Below are positions 25,906 to 34,461 of a stretch of DNA of 64,000 bases, piece after piece. A model generated the notes under the pieces. The model worked only from the letters and a program-made list of their open reading frames with translations, did not search any database and was not told the origin of the DNA. Made by a program: the position numbers and the translations under genes. The DNA comes from JAJZGK01 sp035538795. Its GTDB lineage: Bacteria > Pseudomonadota > Alphaproteobacteria > Rhodospirillales > Magnetospirillaceae. The stretch is taken from assembly GCA_035538795.1 (NCBI GenBank), contig DATLJS010000033.1, positions 1 through 64,000 of the forward strand, in the 5' to 3' direction. Positions within the stretch are counted from its first letter, which is position 1. Each line of letters starts with the position of its first letter.

Positions 25906-26661
25906 CTATTCCACGCCTTTTTCGACCGCCCAATCGGCTTTCAGCTTGGCGACCAATTCGGGCTTGGACTTCATCCAGGCATTGAAGTCGGCGATGATTT
26001 CCGGATGCTTGAGGGTCGACAGCTTATAGCTGCTGCGGGTATGGGGCAGACCGGGGTCGAAGATCAGGGCGCCCGGCTTCTGCATGCCGTCCAGAGTGTT
26101 GTTGGCCACGGCGACGTTGGCGTAGGCGCCGTCGATGCGCTTGTTCATGGCTTGGAACATCAGACCGGAGAAGCTGGGATTTTCCTCCAGGGCCGTCGCG
26201 CCGCTCTTGAGCCGGTCCAGCCAGTCAAAGGCGGTGAAACCGCGCACCGTGCCCAGCGTGCGGATGGTGTCGACCGGCTTTCCCTTGTTCTCGGGCAAGA
26301 CCAGCACGCCGTCGATATAGTTCACCACGGGGTCGCTGTAGGCCACGGTCTTGCCGGTCTTCAATTCGGTCTGCCAGAAGGCGTTGTCGGGATATTTGAA
26401 ATCCAGACGGCCTTCCAGAAGTTCATGGAACAGGCGGTTCACCGGCAAGGGCCGGTATTCGATCTGATGCCCGCGGTCGGCGGCGTAAGCGTCGAACAAC
26501 GCGCGGGCAAACCCTTGATATTCACCGTTCGGCTTGACCCCGTAATGGGGCATGTAGTCGATGGCTTCGACGCCGATGATGAAGTGCTCGGCCGAGGCCG
26601 GGCGCGACAGGGACAGAAGGGCGGCTGCCATCAGCAGGGGGGTGACGAGACGGCGAATCAT
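25906..26661 (-). CDS. Periplasmic solute-binding protein family 3-like
   Basis: The 251-residue protein has a cleavable signal peptide (about 1-24, ending SRPASA) and a two-lobe binding-protein fold of the SBP_bac_3 type: GVEAIDYMPHYGVKPNGEYQ (30-49) and GRLDFKYPDNAFWQ. Such proteins bind amino acids or related ligands for ABC importers or act as sensors. No permease or ATPase gene is adjacent, so it may act with an unlinked transporter. Ligand unknown. Confidence 0.8.
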   Translation of the reverse strand: MIRRLVTPLLMAAALLSLSRPASAEHFIIGVEAIDYMPHYGVKPNGEYQGFARALFDAYAADRGHQIEYRPLPVNRLFHELLEGRLDFKYPDNAFWQTELKTGKTVAYSDPVVNYIDGVLVLPENKGKPVDTIRTLGTVRGFTAFDWLDRLKSGATALEENPSFSGLMFQAMNKRIDGAYANVAVANNTLDGMQKPGALIFDPGLPHTRSSYKLSTLKHPEIIADFNAWMKSKPELVAKLKADWAVEKGVE

Positions 26662-26739
26662 CAGCCTGTTGCTCCTTTAATAAGCCTGGGCCGCATGTTA
26701 TGTGGAATTTGCTTAAAATTGAAGCGAAGAGCGGACTGT

Positions 26740-27657
26740 TTAGCGAGATTTCACTAAATTTTCCAGGGTTTCTACCGACGGTGCATAAAAGGCGCAGCCT
26801 GTTACCGGGCGGGTGTACTCCATGATGCGGTCGGCGTTGTGATAGCCTTTTGACGCTCCGTCTCCCAGCACCATGCTTGACAGCATGCGGCGGAACGGCT
26901 TGGGGCTGCGGCCGTAGGCGACGAAATAAAGGCCGTTTCGCCGCATGTCGCCATAGGGCAGGCTGTGGCGCAGAATTGCCAGTTCCTCGCCGTTCTCTTC
27001 AATTACTACGCGGGCGATATGGGCGTCGGCGGGCTTTTCGTCGTCATCCATCTCACGATCGTCGGCCTTGGTGCGGCCGATGGCGGCCTCCTGCATCTTG
27101 ACCGCCAGGGCTTCCCAGCGGGCCAGATCGTGCTCCCAGCGTTGCAGGCTGACGAAACTGCCGCCGGTTTCGTCCAGAGCCACCTCGGCCCGTTCCTCGC
27201 CTTCGGGATTTTCCGTGCCGTCGACGAAGCCGGTCAGATCTCGTCCACCCAGAGTGCGGAAACCGGCGATGTCCTCGACCAGGGTCACGGCGCCGCCCAG
27301 CATGGCGACGACGCGGCGGCCCAGCTGAAAATTGGCGTCGCTGCGGTTGGAGTGGATGTGGATGAACAGGTCGGCGGGCGTGGCGGGCGCCGCCTTGCCG
27401 TTGGCTTCCAGCGGAGCGAAGGCGACCAGTCCCTCGGGCTTGCCTTGCGAAAACAGGCGAGGCCAGACTTCGGCGCCGAAAGCGATGCTGCTGACCAGAG
27501 CCGGTTCCTCGAACTCCTTGGCTACTGCGCGGGTCAGGGCCGGCAGGGCGGCCGCCGTGCGGCGCACGGTTTCTTCCTGACCGGCCGAGACCAGAGCGGT
27601 GATGAACAGTCCGTGGTCGCCGCCTTCGGCGCAGATGGCGGATTGAGGCTGGGGCAT
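26740..27657 (-). CDS. DyP-type heme peroxidase
   Basis: The 305-residue enzyme carries the GxxDG motif GFVDG (143-147) with catalytic Asp146, a likely proximal His213 in DAHIARV, and Arg230 in LAILRHSLPYG, as in YfeX-type peroxidases. It uses peroxide to oxidise organic substrates such as porphyrinogens. No Tat signal is present, so it is cytoplasmic. Its start lies 10 bases after the stop of an upstream membrane-anchored coiled-coil protein, so they are cotranscribed. Confidence 0.9.
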   Translation of the reverse strand: MPQPQSAICAEGGDHGLFITALVSAGQEETVRRTAAALPALTRAVAKEFEEPALVSSIAFGAEVWPRLFSQGKPEGLVAFAPLEANGKAAPATPADLFIHIHSNRSDANFQLGRRVVAMLGGAVTLVEDIAGFRTLGGRDLTGFVDGTENPEGEERAEVALDETGGSFVSLQRWEHDLARWEALAVKMQEAAIGRTKADDREMDDDEKPADAHIARVVIEENGEELAILRHSLPYGDMRRNGLYFVAYGRSPKPFRRMLSSMVLGDGASKGYHNADRIMEYTRPVTGCAFYAPSVETLENLVKSR

Positions 27658-27667
27658 GGTCGGTCCT

Positions 27668-28249
27668 TCAGGCTTTTTCGGGAGAAGAGGCGGCCGCCGC
27701 CTTGTCCTGGGACTTGTCCTGGGGTTGGGTCTGGACCGTGTCCGGGACGGGGGGAGCCGCCATCGGGGTTTCGGAAGGGGCGGGCAAAGCGGGAGTCGCC
27801 TCGGCGTTTTCCGCCGAAGCCGACACTTCGGCTTTGGCCGCCGGTTGATGGCGCAGAGACTTGATACGCTGATCCAAGGTCATGATGTCCTGGCGCATGG
27901 CTTCGACGATCCTGGTCAGATCCTGGCGGTCCCGCTTTTGGGACTGCTCGATCTCTTCGACCCGCTTCGCCAGGCTGTCGGTCAATTCGCCGAGTTTGCG
28001 CTGATTGTCGGTGGACAGGGCGGTTTTCATCTTGTCGATTTCCTCGACAAGATCGCGTTTGATCCAGCGGGTCTTCTTTTCGGATTCCTCTTCGACGCGC
28101 TTCAGGCCGGCTTCCAGATCGTTTTGGATTTCGACCTTCAGTTGATAGGCGTTCTTGACCAGGGACCCCATGTAGAGGACCAGCGCGCCGCCGATAACCA
28201 GCAGCAGGCCGATCACAAGGCTAACCATGGTGACGGTCCAGAAATTCAT
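27668..28249 (-). CDS. Membrane-anchored coiled-coil protein of unknown function
   Basis: The 193-residue protein has one N-terminal membrane segment (about 6-29), a charged helical coiled-coil region (about 35-135) and a Pro/Ala/Ser-rich disordered tail. The layout resembles scaffold or YtxH-like accessory proteins, but I do not recognise a family. It precedes the DyP peroxidase by 10 bases on the same strand and is divergent from the glutamine-synthetase-like gene. Confidence 0.75.
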   Translation of the reverse strand: MNFWTVTMVSLVIGLLLVIGGALVLYMGSLVKNAYQLKVEIQNDLEAGLKRVEEESEKKTRWIKRDLVEEIDKMKTALSTDNQRKLGELTDSLAKRVEEIEQSQKRDRQDLTRIVEAMRQDIMTLDQRIKSLRHQPAAKAEVSASAENAEATPALPAPSETPMAAPPVPDTVQTQPQDKSQDKAAAASSPEKA

Positions 28250-28475
28250 TGAAGAGTCCGCAGGGTTGTAGACGACGCCGCCTGCTCACTGTCCTGCAAT
28301 CGTTTCGATGTTGCAAATGAATTCACGGCGATAGCCGCATTCGCAGTTACAATACATTTTGATACCGAAACGACATCGCCGGGTGGTGGAAGGGAGCGCC
28401 GCCATGGGGTACTCTTCCTTTACGGCCGCTCCATATCAAGGGGTGGAATAGAAGCCGACTTCAGCAGAGGCCTTC

Positions 28476-29813
28476 ATGAAAAACGTGGAAAACTGGCTGC
28501 GAGACCGTGGTATCACCGAAGTGGAATGTCTGGTGCCGGACATGTCGGGCATTCCGCGCGGCAAGATTCTCCCGGCTCCGAAATTTCTGTCCAGCTTCGA
28601 CGGCGGCCTGCGGCTGCCGGAAAGCATTTTCGCCCAGACCGTGACCGGCGATTATCCGGAAAAAGACGTCACCAGCGAAACCGACGGCGACGTCTATCTG
28701 AAGCCAGATCCCGACACCTTGCGGGTGGTGCCGTGGTATCCCGACGCTACCGCCCAGGTGATCAACGACTGCGTTTACGCCGACGGCCGGCCGGTGGATA
28801 TCTCGCCGCGCCAGGTGTTGCGCAATGTCTTGAAGCTGTACGAGGAAAAGGGCTGGAAGCCCATCGTAGCGCCCGAGCTGGAATTTTTCCTGGTCAAGGT
28901 CAACACCGATCCCGATTACCCGCTGGAGCCGCCGGTCGGCCGGTCGGGCCGCCCGGAAACGGGCCGCCAATCCTATGGCATCGACGCGGTCAACGAGTTC
29001 GATCCGCTGTTCGAGGAAGTCTATAAATATTGCGAAGCCCAGTGTCTGGACATCGACACGCTGAGTCATGAAGCCGGCGCCGCCCAGATGGAGATCAACT
29101 TCAATCACGGCGATGCTTTGGAACTGGCGGACCAGGTGTTTCTGTTCAAGCGCACGGTGCGTCAGGTCGGCCTGCGCAAGAACGTCTACGCCACGTTCAT
29201 GGCCAAGCCGATGCAGAACGAACCGGGCAGCGCCATGCACATTCACCTGAACGTGCTGGAAGAAACTTCGGGGCGGAATCTGTTCGCCACGATGGATGGC
29301 GAAGACACCGACCTGTTCCGCCATTTCATCGGCGGGCTGCGCAAATATCTGCCGTCGGCCATGCCGCTGTTCGCCCCCAATGTGAACTCCTATCGCCGTT
29401 TGGTGCCGGACTTCGACGCTCCGATCAATGTGCATTGGGGACGCGACAACCGAACGGTGGGGCTGCGGGTGCCGAATTCGGGACCGTCGGGACGCCGGGT
29501 GGAAAACCGTCTGGCCGGGGCCGACGCCAATCCCTATCTGGCCATCGCCGCCTCTCTGGCGTGCGGCTATTTGGGAATGGTGGGTGAGATCGACCCCGGC
29601 GACCCCATCGACGGATCAGGCTATACCCGCGCGCATTCGTTGCCGCGTCAGCTGTTCGACGCGCTCCCCAAGCTGGAAGGCAACAAGGCTTTGCGCGAAG
29701 TGCTGGGGGAGGCTTTCGTTGAAACCTTCGCCGCCGTCAAAGAGGCGGAATGGGAAGCTTATCAGCGCGTGGTGTCGTCCTGGGAACGGGAATATCTTTT
29801 GCTGAACGTCTGA
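28476..29813 (+). CDS. Glutamine synthetase family protein (gamma-glutamyl-amine ligase type)
   Basis: The 445-residue enzyme has the GS beta-grasp N-terminus and catalytic domain: APELEFFL (metal Glu), GAAQMEINF, GSAMHIHLNV, NSYRRLVPDFDAPINVHWG, NRTVGLRVP and RVENRLAGADANPYLAIAA. It lacks the adenylylation loop length of GlnA and resembles PuuA/GlnT-type ligases that join glutamate to amines such as putrescine. It begins MKNVENWLRDRGITEVECLVPD, typical of that subgroup. The flanking genes do not reveal the amine. It is probably a single-gene unit. Confidence 0.88.
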   Translation: MKNVENWLRDRGITEVECLVPDMSGIPRGKILPAPKFLSSFDGGLRLPESIFAQTVTGDYPEKDVTSETDGDVYLKPDPDTLRVVPWYPDATAQVINDCVYADGRPVDISPRQVLRNVLKLYEEKGWKPIVAPELEFFLVKVNTDPDYPLEPPVGRSGRPETGRQSYGIDAVNEFDPLFEEVYKYCEAQCLDIDTLSHEAGAAQMEINFNHGDALELADQVFLFKRTVRQVGLRKNVYATFMAKPMQNEPGSAMHIHLNVLEETSGRNLFATMDGEDTDLFRHFIGGLRKYLPSAMPLFAPNVNSYRRLVPDFDAPINVHWGRDNRTVGLRVPNSGPSGRRVENRLAGADANPYLAIAASLACGYLGMVGEIDPGDPIDGSGYTRAHSLPRQLFDALPKLEGNKALREVLGEAFVETFAAVKEAEWEAYQRVVSSWEREYLLLNV

Positions 29814-29824
29814 CGGCAAAAGAA

Positions 29825-29847
29825 AACGGCCCCGCCTGGGGGCCGTT
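29825..29847 (-). terminator. Terminator of the 79-residue gene
   Basis: AACGGCCCC (29825-29833) and GGGGCCGTT (29839-29847) make a 9-bp stem. On the minus strand it is followed by TTTTCTTTTGCC, so it ends the minus-strand transcript; it lies 12 bases past the plus-strand ligase stop. Confidence 0.8.
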
Positions 29848-29877
29848 CCTGGTTCATAGCGAAAATCCCGGCGGCGG

Positions 29878-30117
29878 TCAGAATTCGTCGTCGGGATTTT
29901 CGTTGGGGCTGAGAATCTTGAAGTGCGCAGGGTCGTCGGCCAGCATCTGGACCGAAAGGGTGCCGTTGCCCGAGCGAATGATCAGTTCCGCGAACCAACT
30001 GCCCGGTTCCACTTCCATGGGCTCGCCGATCTCGATGGCCGTAACCTGCTCCACATCCATGCTGATGGTACGGTCACTGAGAAAAGAGACGGATGCCACG
30101 GTTTTTCCCGATTTCAT
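29878..30117 (-). CDS. Small hypothetical protein
   Basis: The 79-residue acidic protein follows a strong GGGAGGAAAAAA ribosome-binding site. It seems to be a small beta-rich soluble protein (SVSFLSDRTISMDVEQV, WFAELIIRSGNGTLSVQML), ending in an acidic tail. No family recognised. It sits 61 bases downstream of the HicB-like gene with a hairpin between, but it does not resemble HicA. Confidence 0.7.
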   Translation of the reverse strand: MKSGKTVASVSFLSDRTISMDVEQVTAIEIGEPMEVEPGSWFAELIIRSGNGTLSVQMLADDPAHFKILSPNENPDDEF

Positions 30118-30136
30118 TTTTTTCCTCCCGTCACTG

Positions 30137-30163
30137 TTGCCAGCCCTGGATTGAGGCTGGCAA
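30137..30163 (-). promoter_or_regulatory. Hairpin between the HicB-like gene and the 79-residue gene
   Basis: TTGCCAGCC (30137-30145) pairs with GGCTGGCAA (30155-30163), a perfect 9-bp stem with a 9-base loop and no T-run. It may be an attenuator or RNA-stability element. Confidence 0.35.
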
Positions 30164-30178
30164 AAGGCCGGTTCTCCG

Positions 30179-30826
30179 TCAAGGAGTTCCGCTGCCGGTG
30201 TAAGGGCTTAAAACGATAAGCGCGGCCGCGCGGCGCAAGGGGGATACCGACAATTCCTGCCAGCCGCGCGGGGTGGGGATGGGACGGCCTTGCCGCTTTA
30301 ATTCGTCTAGATGAGCCGTCATGGCCTGACGCGCCAGGGTTTGAGCCTGTTCCAGGCTGTGGCCGCGGGCGGAACAGCCGGGAAGATCCGGGAATTCGAG
30401 CAGAAAATCTTCATGAGGGAACTTGCGGGCGAAGGCGATGAAGCTGCCTTCGTCCATGTCCGGCGGTTCCTCGCATGGCCATTCGTCGGGGTATGGCGCC
30501 TCTTCCTTCAATTGCGAAAGATAGTGGTCCATGCCGTCGGCCTTGCGCAGCAATCCGACAAACAGCCGCCGGTCTTCCGAAGCCAGGAAGCCGGCCAGCA
30601 TGCTTTGATTCTCCAGATCCTCGAAACGCACCTCGGGCTTGCTCAGGGCCAGAGCCATCTGCGCCAATATCTCGGCGGGATGGTCGCCTTCGACGGTGCT
30701 GGGAGCCAGGGATACGGCTTGGGGCGTCCCGGCTTCAGGCGTGTCGTTGGCGTAGAAGGCGCGATGGATGCCCAGGCGTTCCTTGCCGTCGACAATCCGC
30801 CGGACCAGCCGATAATCCCAACGCAT
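30179..30826 (-). CDS. HicB-like domain protein with extra N-terminal domain
   Basis: The 215-residue protein ends in a HicB-type partial RNase-H fold: FARKFPHEDFLLEFPDLPGCSARGHS (split at 152-177), with LARQAMTAHLDELKRQGRPIPTP. Residues 1-110 are an extra region (MRWDYRLVRRIVDGKERLG) not found in plain HicB antitoxins. The ATG at 30826 follows GGAGAGGAAG. No hicA toxin gene is adjacent, and no DNA-binding domain is evident, so a free-standing regulatory role is likelier than a toxin-antitoxin pair. The RhtA-like exporter gene lies just upstream on the same strand. Confidence 0.75.
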   Translation of the reverse strand: MRWDYRLVRRIVDGKERLGIHRAFYANDTPEAGTPQAVSLAPSTVEGDHPAEILAQMALALSKPEVRFEDLENQSMLAGFLASEDRRLFVGLLRKADGMDHYLSQLKEEAPYPDEWPCEEPPDMDEGSFIAFARKFPHEDFLLEFPDLPGCSARGHSLEQAQTLARQAMTAHLDELKRQGRPIPTPRGWQELSVSPLRRAAALIVLSPYTGSGTP

Positions 30827-30899
30827 GACCGCTTCCTCTCCTGCCTTCGCTCCGGCCTGTCCGCCGATTGTGGCCGGGAACAGGCGGTTCGGCAAGAAA

Positions 30900-31769
30900 T
30901 CAGGATCGGCTGCTGGCGGTGCAACCCAGCGAGGCCACCGTCAGGGCCGCCATGCAGGTCATCTGAAGCGGGCTCAAATGCTCGCCGTTGACGGCCCAGC
31001 CGGAGGCGGCGGCCACCGCCGGTTCCAGGCTGACGACGATGCTGAAGGTTTTGGCGCTCAGCCGTTTCAGCGACACCATCTCCAGGGAATAAGGGATGGT
31101 GCTGGACAGCAGCGACACCACGAAGGCGGCGGTCAGAACGCTGGGGGCCAGCAGATCGGTTCCGGCGTGGACGACGGCAAAGGGGGCGCTCAGCAGGGCG
31201 GCCACCAGCATGCCCAGGGCGCTGGCCCTGTTGCCGGGCATGGTGCGCACCACGCGCTTGCCAAAAATGATGTAGGCGGCCCAGCAGGCACCGGCCGCCA
31301 AGGCCAGCAGCAGGCCGGTGGTGGACAGATGACGGCTGGCCGCCGACAAGGGGCTGAGACCGGCCAGTCCGGCCAGGGCCAAGGCGATCCACAGGAAATC
31401 CATCGGACGGCGGGAACTGATCAGGGCCAGGACCAGGGGGCCGCTGAACTCCACCGCCACGGCCACGCCCAGGGGCAAATGCTCCAGCGACAGGTAGAAG
31501 CACATGTTCATACAGCCCAGGGACAGACCGTAAAGCAGCGCGGCCAACGCCGCCTTGCCCGACAGGCCGCCGCGCCAAGGGCGCCAGAACAGCACCAGCA
31601 CCAAGGCGGAAAAGCCGCAGCGCAGGCCGGTGGTGCCTTCAGGGCCGATCCGTCCGAACAGATGCGTGGCATAGGCGGCGCCCACTTGCACCGAGATCAT
31701 GGCAAGGATCAGGCAAAGTAAAGCCAGAAGCCGGGCGGACAGCGAACCGGCGGAAGAGGAGGTGGGCAT
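30900..31769 (-). CDS. EamA/DMT family exporter, RhtA-like
   Basis: The 289-residue protein has ten hydrophobic segments in two EamA repeats. Sequence features such as the LRCGFSALVLVLFWRPWR loop, FYLSLEHLPLGVAVAVEFSG and SSTIPYSLEMVSLKRL match the RhtA-type threonine/homoserine exporters. It should export small amino acids or related metabolites across the inner membrane. It lies 73 bases upstream of the HicB-like gene on the same strand. Substrate inferred from family only. Confidence 0.82.
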   Translation of the reverse strand: MPTSSSAGSLSARLLALLCLILAMISVQVGAAYATHLFGRIGPEGTTGLRCGFSALVLVLFWRPWRGGLSGKAALAALLYGLSLGCMNMCFYLSLEHLPLGVAVAVEFSGPLVLALISSRRPMDFLWIALALAGLAGLSPLSAASRHLSTTGLLLALAAGACWAAYIIFGKRVVRTMPGNRASALGMLVAALLSAPFAVVHAGTDLLAPSVLTAAFVVSLLSSTIPYSLEMVSLKRLSAKTFSIVVSLEPAVAAASGWAVNGEHLSPLQMTCMAALTVASLGCTASSRS

Positions 31770-31954
31770 AAGACGGAAAAGCCTTGAACAAGGTGCTTGA
31801 AAGCGGCGGAGTATGGAGAAGCATCCCCCGGGCGGTCAATCCATCCTCTGTCCAGGAGCAGCAACTGCCCGGAAAAGGCCGATTCTGCGGGTCTCTGGCG
31901 GGGTAAAATAATACCGTGCCTATAATACATTGATTTATATGAATATATTTGCCG

Positions 31955-32004
31955 TTGACTGTTTCTTCTGTTCTGGCATACTCCGCCCCTCGTCAGAGAG
32001 GGGC
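31955..32004 (+). promoter_or_regulatory. rplM promoter and leader hairpin
   Basis: TTGACT (31955-31960) and CATACT (31977-31982), 16 bases apart, form a good sigma-70 promoter. GCCCCTC (31985-31991) and GAGGGGC (31998-32004) then form a 7-bp hairpin at about the transcript start, 38 bases before rplM. It could be a leader element for ribosomal-protein autoregulation. A TATAAT at 31921-31926 has no matching -35. Confidence 0.5.
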
Positions 32005-32041
32005 ATGGGCCCCTTTCGTTGCAGGTTTAGCAGTGGGTGAC

Positions 32042-32506
32042 ATGACTACCTATTCCGCCAAACCGTCCGAAGTGAACAAGAAGTGGGTGGTGATCGACGC
32101 GGACGGCGTCGTTCTCGGCCGTCTCGCGAGCATCATCTCGATGCGCCTGCGCGGCAAGCACCTCCCCACCTATACCCCGCACATTGACATGGGCGACAAC
32201 GTCATCGTCATCAACGCCGAAAAGGTGAAGCTGACGGGCCGCAAGCTCACCGACAAGGTGTTCTACTGGCACACCGGCTATGCCGGCGGCATCAAGGGCC
32301 GGACCATGGGTCAGCTGCTGGGCGGGCGTTTCCCCGAGCGCGTGGTCATCAAGGCCGTCGAGCGCATGATCACCCGCGGTCCCCTGGGCCGTCAGCAGAT
32401 GAAGAACCTGCGCGTCTATGCCGGTGCCGAGCATCCGCATGTCGGTCAGCAGCCCGAGGTTCTCGACGTTGCGTCGATGAACCCGAAGAACAAGAGGAGC
32501 GCCTAA
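32042..32506 (+). CDS. rplM: 50S ribosomal protein L13
   Basis: The 154-residue protein has the L13 signatures WVVIDADGVVLGRLAS (residues 15-30) and RMITRGPLGRQQMKNLRVYAG. It is an early-assembling large-subunit protein. The ATG at 32042 gives the standard length. rpsI begins three bases after its stop, the usual pairing. Confidence 0.98.
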   Translation: MTTYSAKPSEVNKKWVVIDADGVVLGRLASIISMRLRGKHLPTYTPHIDMGDNVIVINAEKVKLTGRKLTDKVFYWHTGYAGGIKGRTMGQLLGGRFPERVVIKAVERMITRGPLGRQQMKNLRVYAGAEHPHVGQQPEVLDVASMNPKNKRSA

Positions 32507-32509
32507 TCC

Positions 32510-32983
32510 ATGGCCGAAGACTTCAGCGCCCTTGCCGACCTGAAGGCCGCAGCCCCGCAGGCTGCCGCCCCGGTCCGTGAGCCGAAGATCGACGCGCAGG
32601 GCCGTTCCTATGCCACCGGCAAGCGCAAGAACGCCGTCGCCCGCGTGTGGGTGAAGCCCGGCACCGGTAAGATCACCGTCAACGGCCGCACGATCGAAGT
32701 TTACTTCGCCCGTCCGGTGCTGCGCATGGTCATCAACCAGCCGTTCCAGGTCGCCAACCGCGTCGGCCAGTTCGATGTCGTTGTGACCGTGGCTGGCGGC
32801 GGTCTGTCCGGCCAGGCCGGCGCCGTGCGTCATGGCATCTCGAAGGCTCTGTCCTACTACGAGCCGGGTCTGCGTAGCCCGCTCAAGGCCAGCGGCTTCC
32901 TGACCCGCGACAGCCGCGTCGTCGAACGTAAGAAGTACGGTAAGGCCAAGGCCCGCCGCAGCTTCCAGTTCTCGAAGCGCTAA
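32510..32983 (+). CDS. rpsI: 30S ribosomal protein S9
   Basis: The 157-residue protein has an alphaproteobacterial N-terminal extension (about 1-30), the S9 core (YATGKRKNAVARVWVKPGTG, QAGAVRHGISKAL) and the invariant C-terminal SKR that reaches the P-site tRNA. It forms an operon with rplM and ends in a strong terminator. Confidence 0.98.
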   Translation: MAEDFSALADLKAAAPQAAAPVREPKIDAQGRSYATGKRKNAVARVWVKPGTGKITVNGRTIEVYFARPVLRMVINQPFQVANRVGQFDVVVTVAGGGLSGQAGAVRHGISKALSYYEPGLRSPLKASGFLTRDSRVVERKKYGKAKARRSFQFSKR

Positions 32984-33008
32984 GCGTTCGCAGAGCCGAT
33001 CGGATCAA

Positions 33009-33037
33009 GGGCCGGAGGGAAACCTCCGGCCCCTTTT
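33009..33037 (+). terminator. Terminator of rplM-rpsI
   Basis: GGGCCGGAGG (33009-33018) and CCTCCGGCCC (33023-33032) form a 10-bp stem with a GAAA loop, followed by CTTTT. Confidence 0.92.
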
Positions 33038-33148
33038 CTTTGCCTTGCGGCAAGGAGGAGGGACTGTTTGGCCGCAGGCTTTTTTCCCCGGCGCGGCGGC
33101 GACTTTCTCTCGGTTGAGGCATGCGCATGCGTGTCGGGGCGCAACAAA

Positions 33149-33171
33149 AAAGCCGCCCAGGGGGCGGCTTT
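33149..33171 (-). terminator. Terminator of the CHAP-domain gene
   Basis: AAAGCCGCCC (33149-33158) and GGGCGGCTTT (33162-33171) form a 10-bp stem; on the minus strand it runs into TTTTGTTGC. It lies 24 bases past the CHAP gene stop. Confidence 0.85.
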
Positions 33172-33194
33172 GCTGCTTAAGCGGCCAGCGTCTT

Positions 33195-33893
33195 TCAGCG
33201 CACGTGGTGCTGAACGTCCTTGTGGGCGTAAATGAAGCCGTTCAAGGGATAGACGGTTGAACCGATATCTTGGGTCGGTCCGTACCAGACGCGAACCTCG
33301 CTCCAGTCATTGGCGTCGGAAACGTCGATGACGCGCACGGCCTTTTCCACTTGGCCGCGGCGGCCGCGGATGGGGGACCAGTTGGCATGGTCGATCAGAA
33401 TGCTGCGCTGGTTTTGCACCTGACGCACCACAGCGACATGGCCGTAGGGCAGATTGCCGGTCTTCGAGAAGACCATGATGGCGCCCGGCTTGGGAGCTTC
33501 GCCGCGCGGAAACAGGCCGTCGGCATTATCCCACCATTCCCAGGCATTGCCGTGCAGCCCGACGTTGGTGGCATGCTGGACATACTGCACGCAGTTGAAG
33601 CGCGGGGTCGGAGCATGCTTGGCCGAGGCGACGTTGACGTGCTTGCCTTTGCCATGATGGTCGGCCTTCGCGGCGACGCGGGCGGCGGCATGCGCGGAAG
33701 CCGTCTGGACGTCGGGCTTCTTGTCCTGCTTATGGACCAGGACATGCTTCACGGCGGCGGTGTTTAGGTTCTGATGATGGGTCGTCTGCTTGGCGTGGGC
33801 CGGAGCAGCGCCGAAGAGGCCGGCGGCCACAAGAGCGGCCAGCAACGGGCGGCTCAGGGTGGTCTTACGAAGGATGGCGGTTCGGTTCATCAT
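33195..33893 (-). CDS. Secreted CHAP-domain protein (probable peptidoglycan amidase/endopeptidase)
   Basis: The 232-residue protein has a signal peptide (about 1-34, ending APAHA), a His/Lys/Ala-rich linker (about 35-95) and a CHAP domain. The domain has candidate catalytic Cys in FNCVQYVQ and His in YGHVAVV, plus the GNAWEWWDNA pocket strand. CHAP enzymes cleave peptidoglycan peptides. No ribosome-binding site is obvious before the double ATG, so the start is the first of two. Convergent with rplM-rpsI. Confidence 0.85.
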   Translation of the reverse strand: MMNRTAILRKTTLSRPLLAALVAAGLFGAAPAHAKQTTHHQNLNTAAVKHVLVHKQDKKPDVQTASAHAAARVAAKADHHGKGKHVNVASAKHAPTPRFNCVQYVQHATNVGLHGNAWEWWDNADGLFPRGEAPKPGAIMVFSKTGNLPYGHVAVVRQVQNQRSILIDHANWSPIRGRRGQVEKAVRVIDVSDANDWSEVRVWYGPTQDIGSTVYPLNGFIYAHKDVQHHVR

Positions 33894-34053
33894 CGTGGGC
33901 AGGAGCCTAATCGGTTTTTCCGAACTTGGCGATAGGAAAATTGAATGTGTGAATGGGAAAAATCCGCCACCTTCCGAATTCGCTCCCTCAAGGCTTGGTG
34001 GGCGGGGCCGGCTATGCTATGCCAGGGCTTGCGATTTTTCGGAGTTCAGTCGG

Positions 34054-34458
34054 ATGGCTGTGATCTATGTGGCCCGCAGCGCGGCCCTGGGAAAATGGGG
34101 CGCGGACGTAGGGTTGGGCAAGTTCCTGTTCAAGGTCGGACTGGCCGAGGAGGCCGATGGGGCCTTGGCGGTGTTGAAGGCCGGCATGGCCGGCGAGACC
34201 GATTGGACCGTTGTCAAACGCGAACCCTGCACCATCTCTGAAGAAGAGGTGATGGAGCGTCTGGGCAAAAAGGAAAAGATGGTCGACCCCGGTCTGTACC
34301 CGAAGATCAAGGGCTGCCTCGGCATCTTCAAGGTGAAGCCCGAGAACGTCGAGAATCACATTCTGATCAAGAAGGCTCTGGACGGTTTCGAGGCCAAGGA
34401 CTTGAAGATCAAGCCCGCTGACATCGCCAGCTATCTGATCCACAACGCCCTGCGGTGA
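34054..34458 (+). CDS. Conserved hypothetical protein
   Basis: The 134-residue soluble protein starts at an ATG with GGAG nine bases upstream; a longer open frame upstream lacks coding character. Features include VARSAALGKWGADVGLGKFLFKVG split over 5-28 and a C-terminal Lys-rich helical part (FKVKPENVENHILIKKALDG). I do not recognise the family. It is followed after three bases by a lipoprotein gene, so they are likely cotranscribed. Confidence 0.7.
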   Translation: MAVIYVARSAALGKWGADVGLGKFLFKVGLAEEADGALAVLKAGMAGETDWTVVKREPCTISEEEVMERLGKKEKMVDPGLYPKIKGCLGIFKVKPENVENHILIKKALDGFEAKDLKIKPADIASYLIHNALR

Positions 34459-34461
34459 GCC

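Noticed and set aside
29878..30826. HicA-HicB toxin-antitoxin pair
   Set aside because: The neighbouring 79-residue protein has no HicA-like dsRNA-binding motif or catalytic His, and the HicB-like protein is much longer than an antitoxin.
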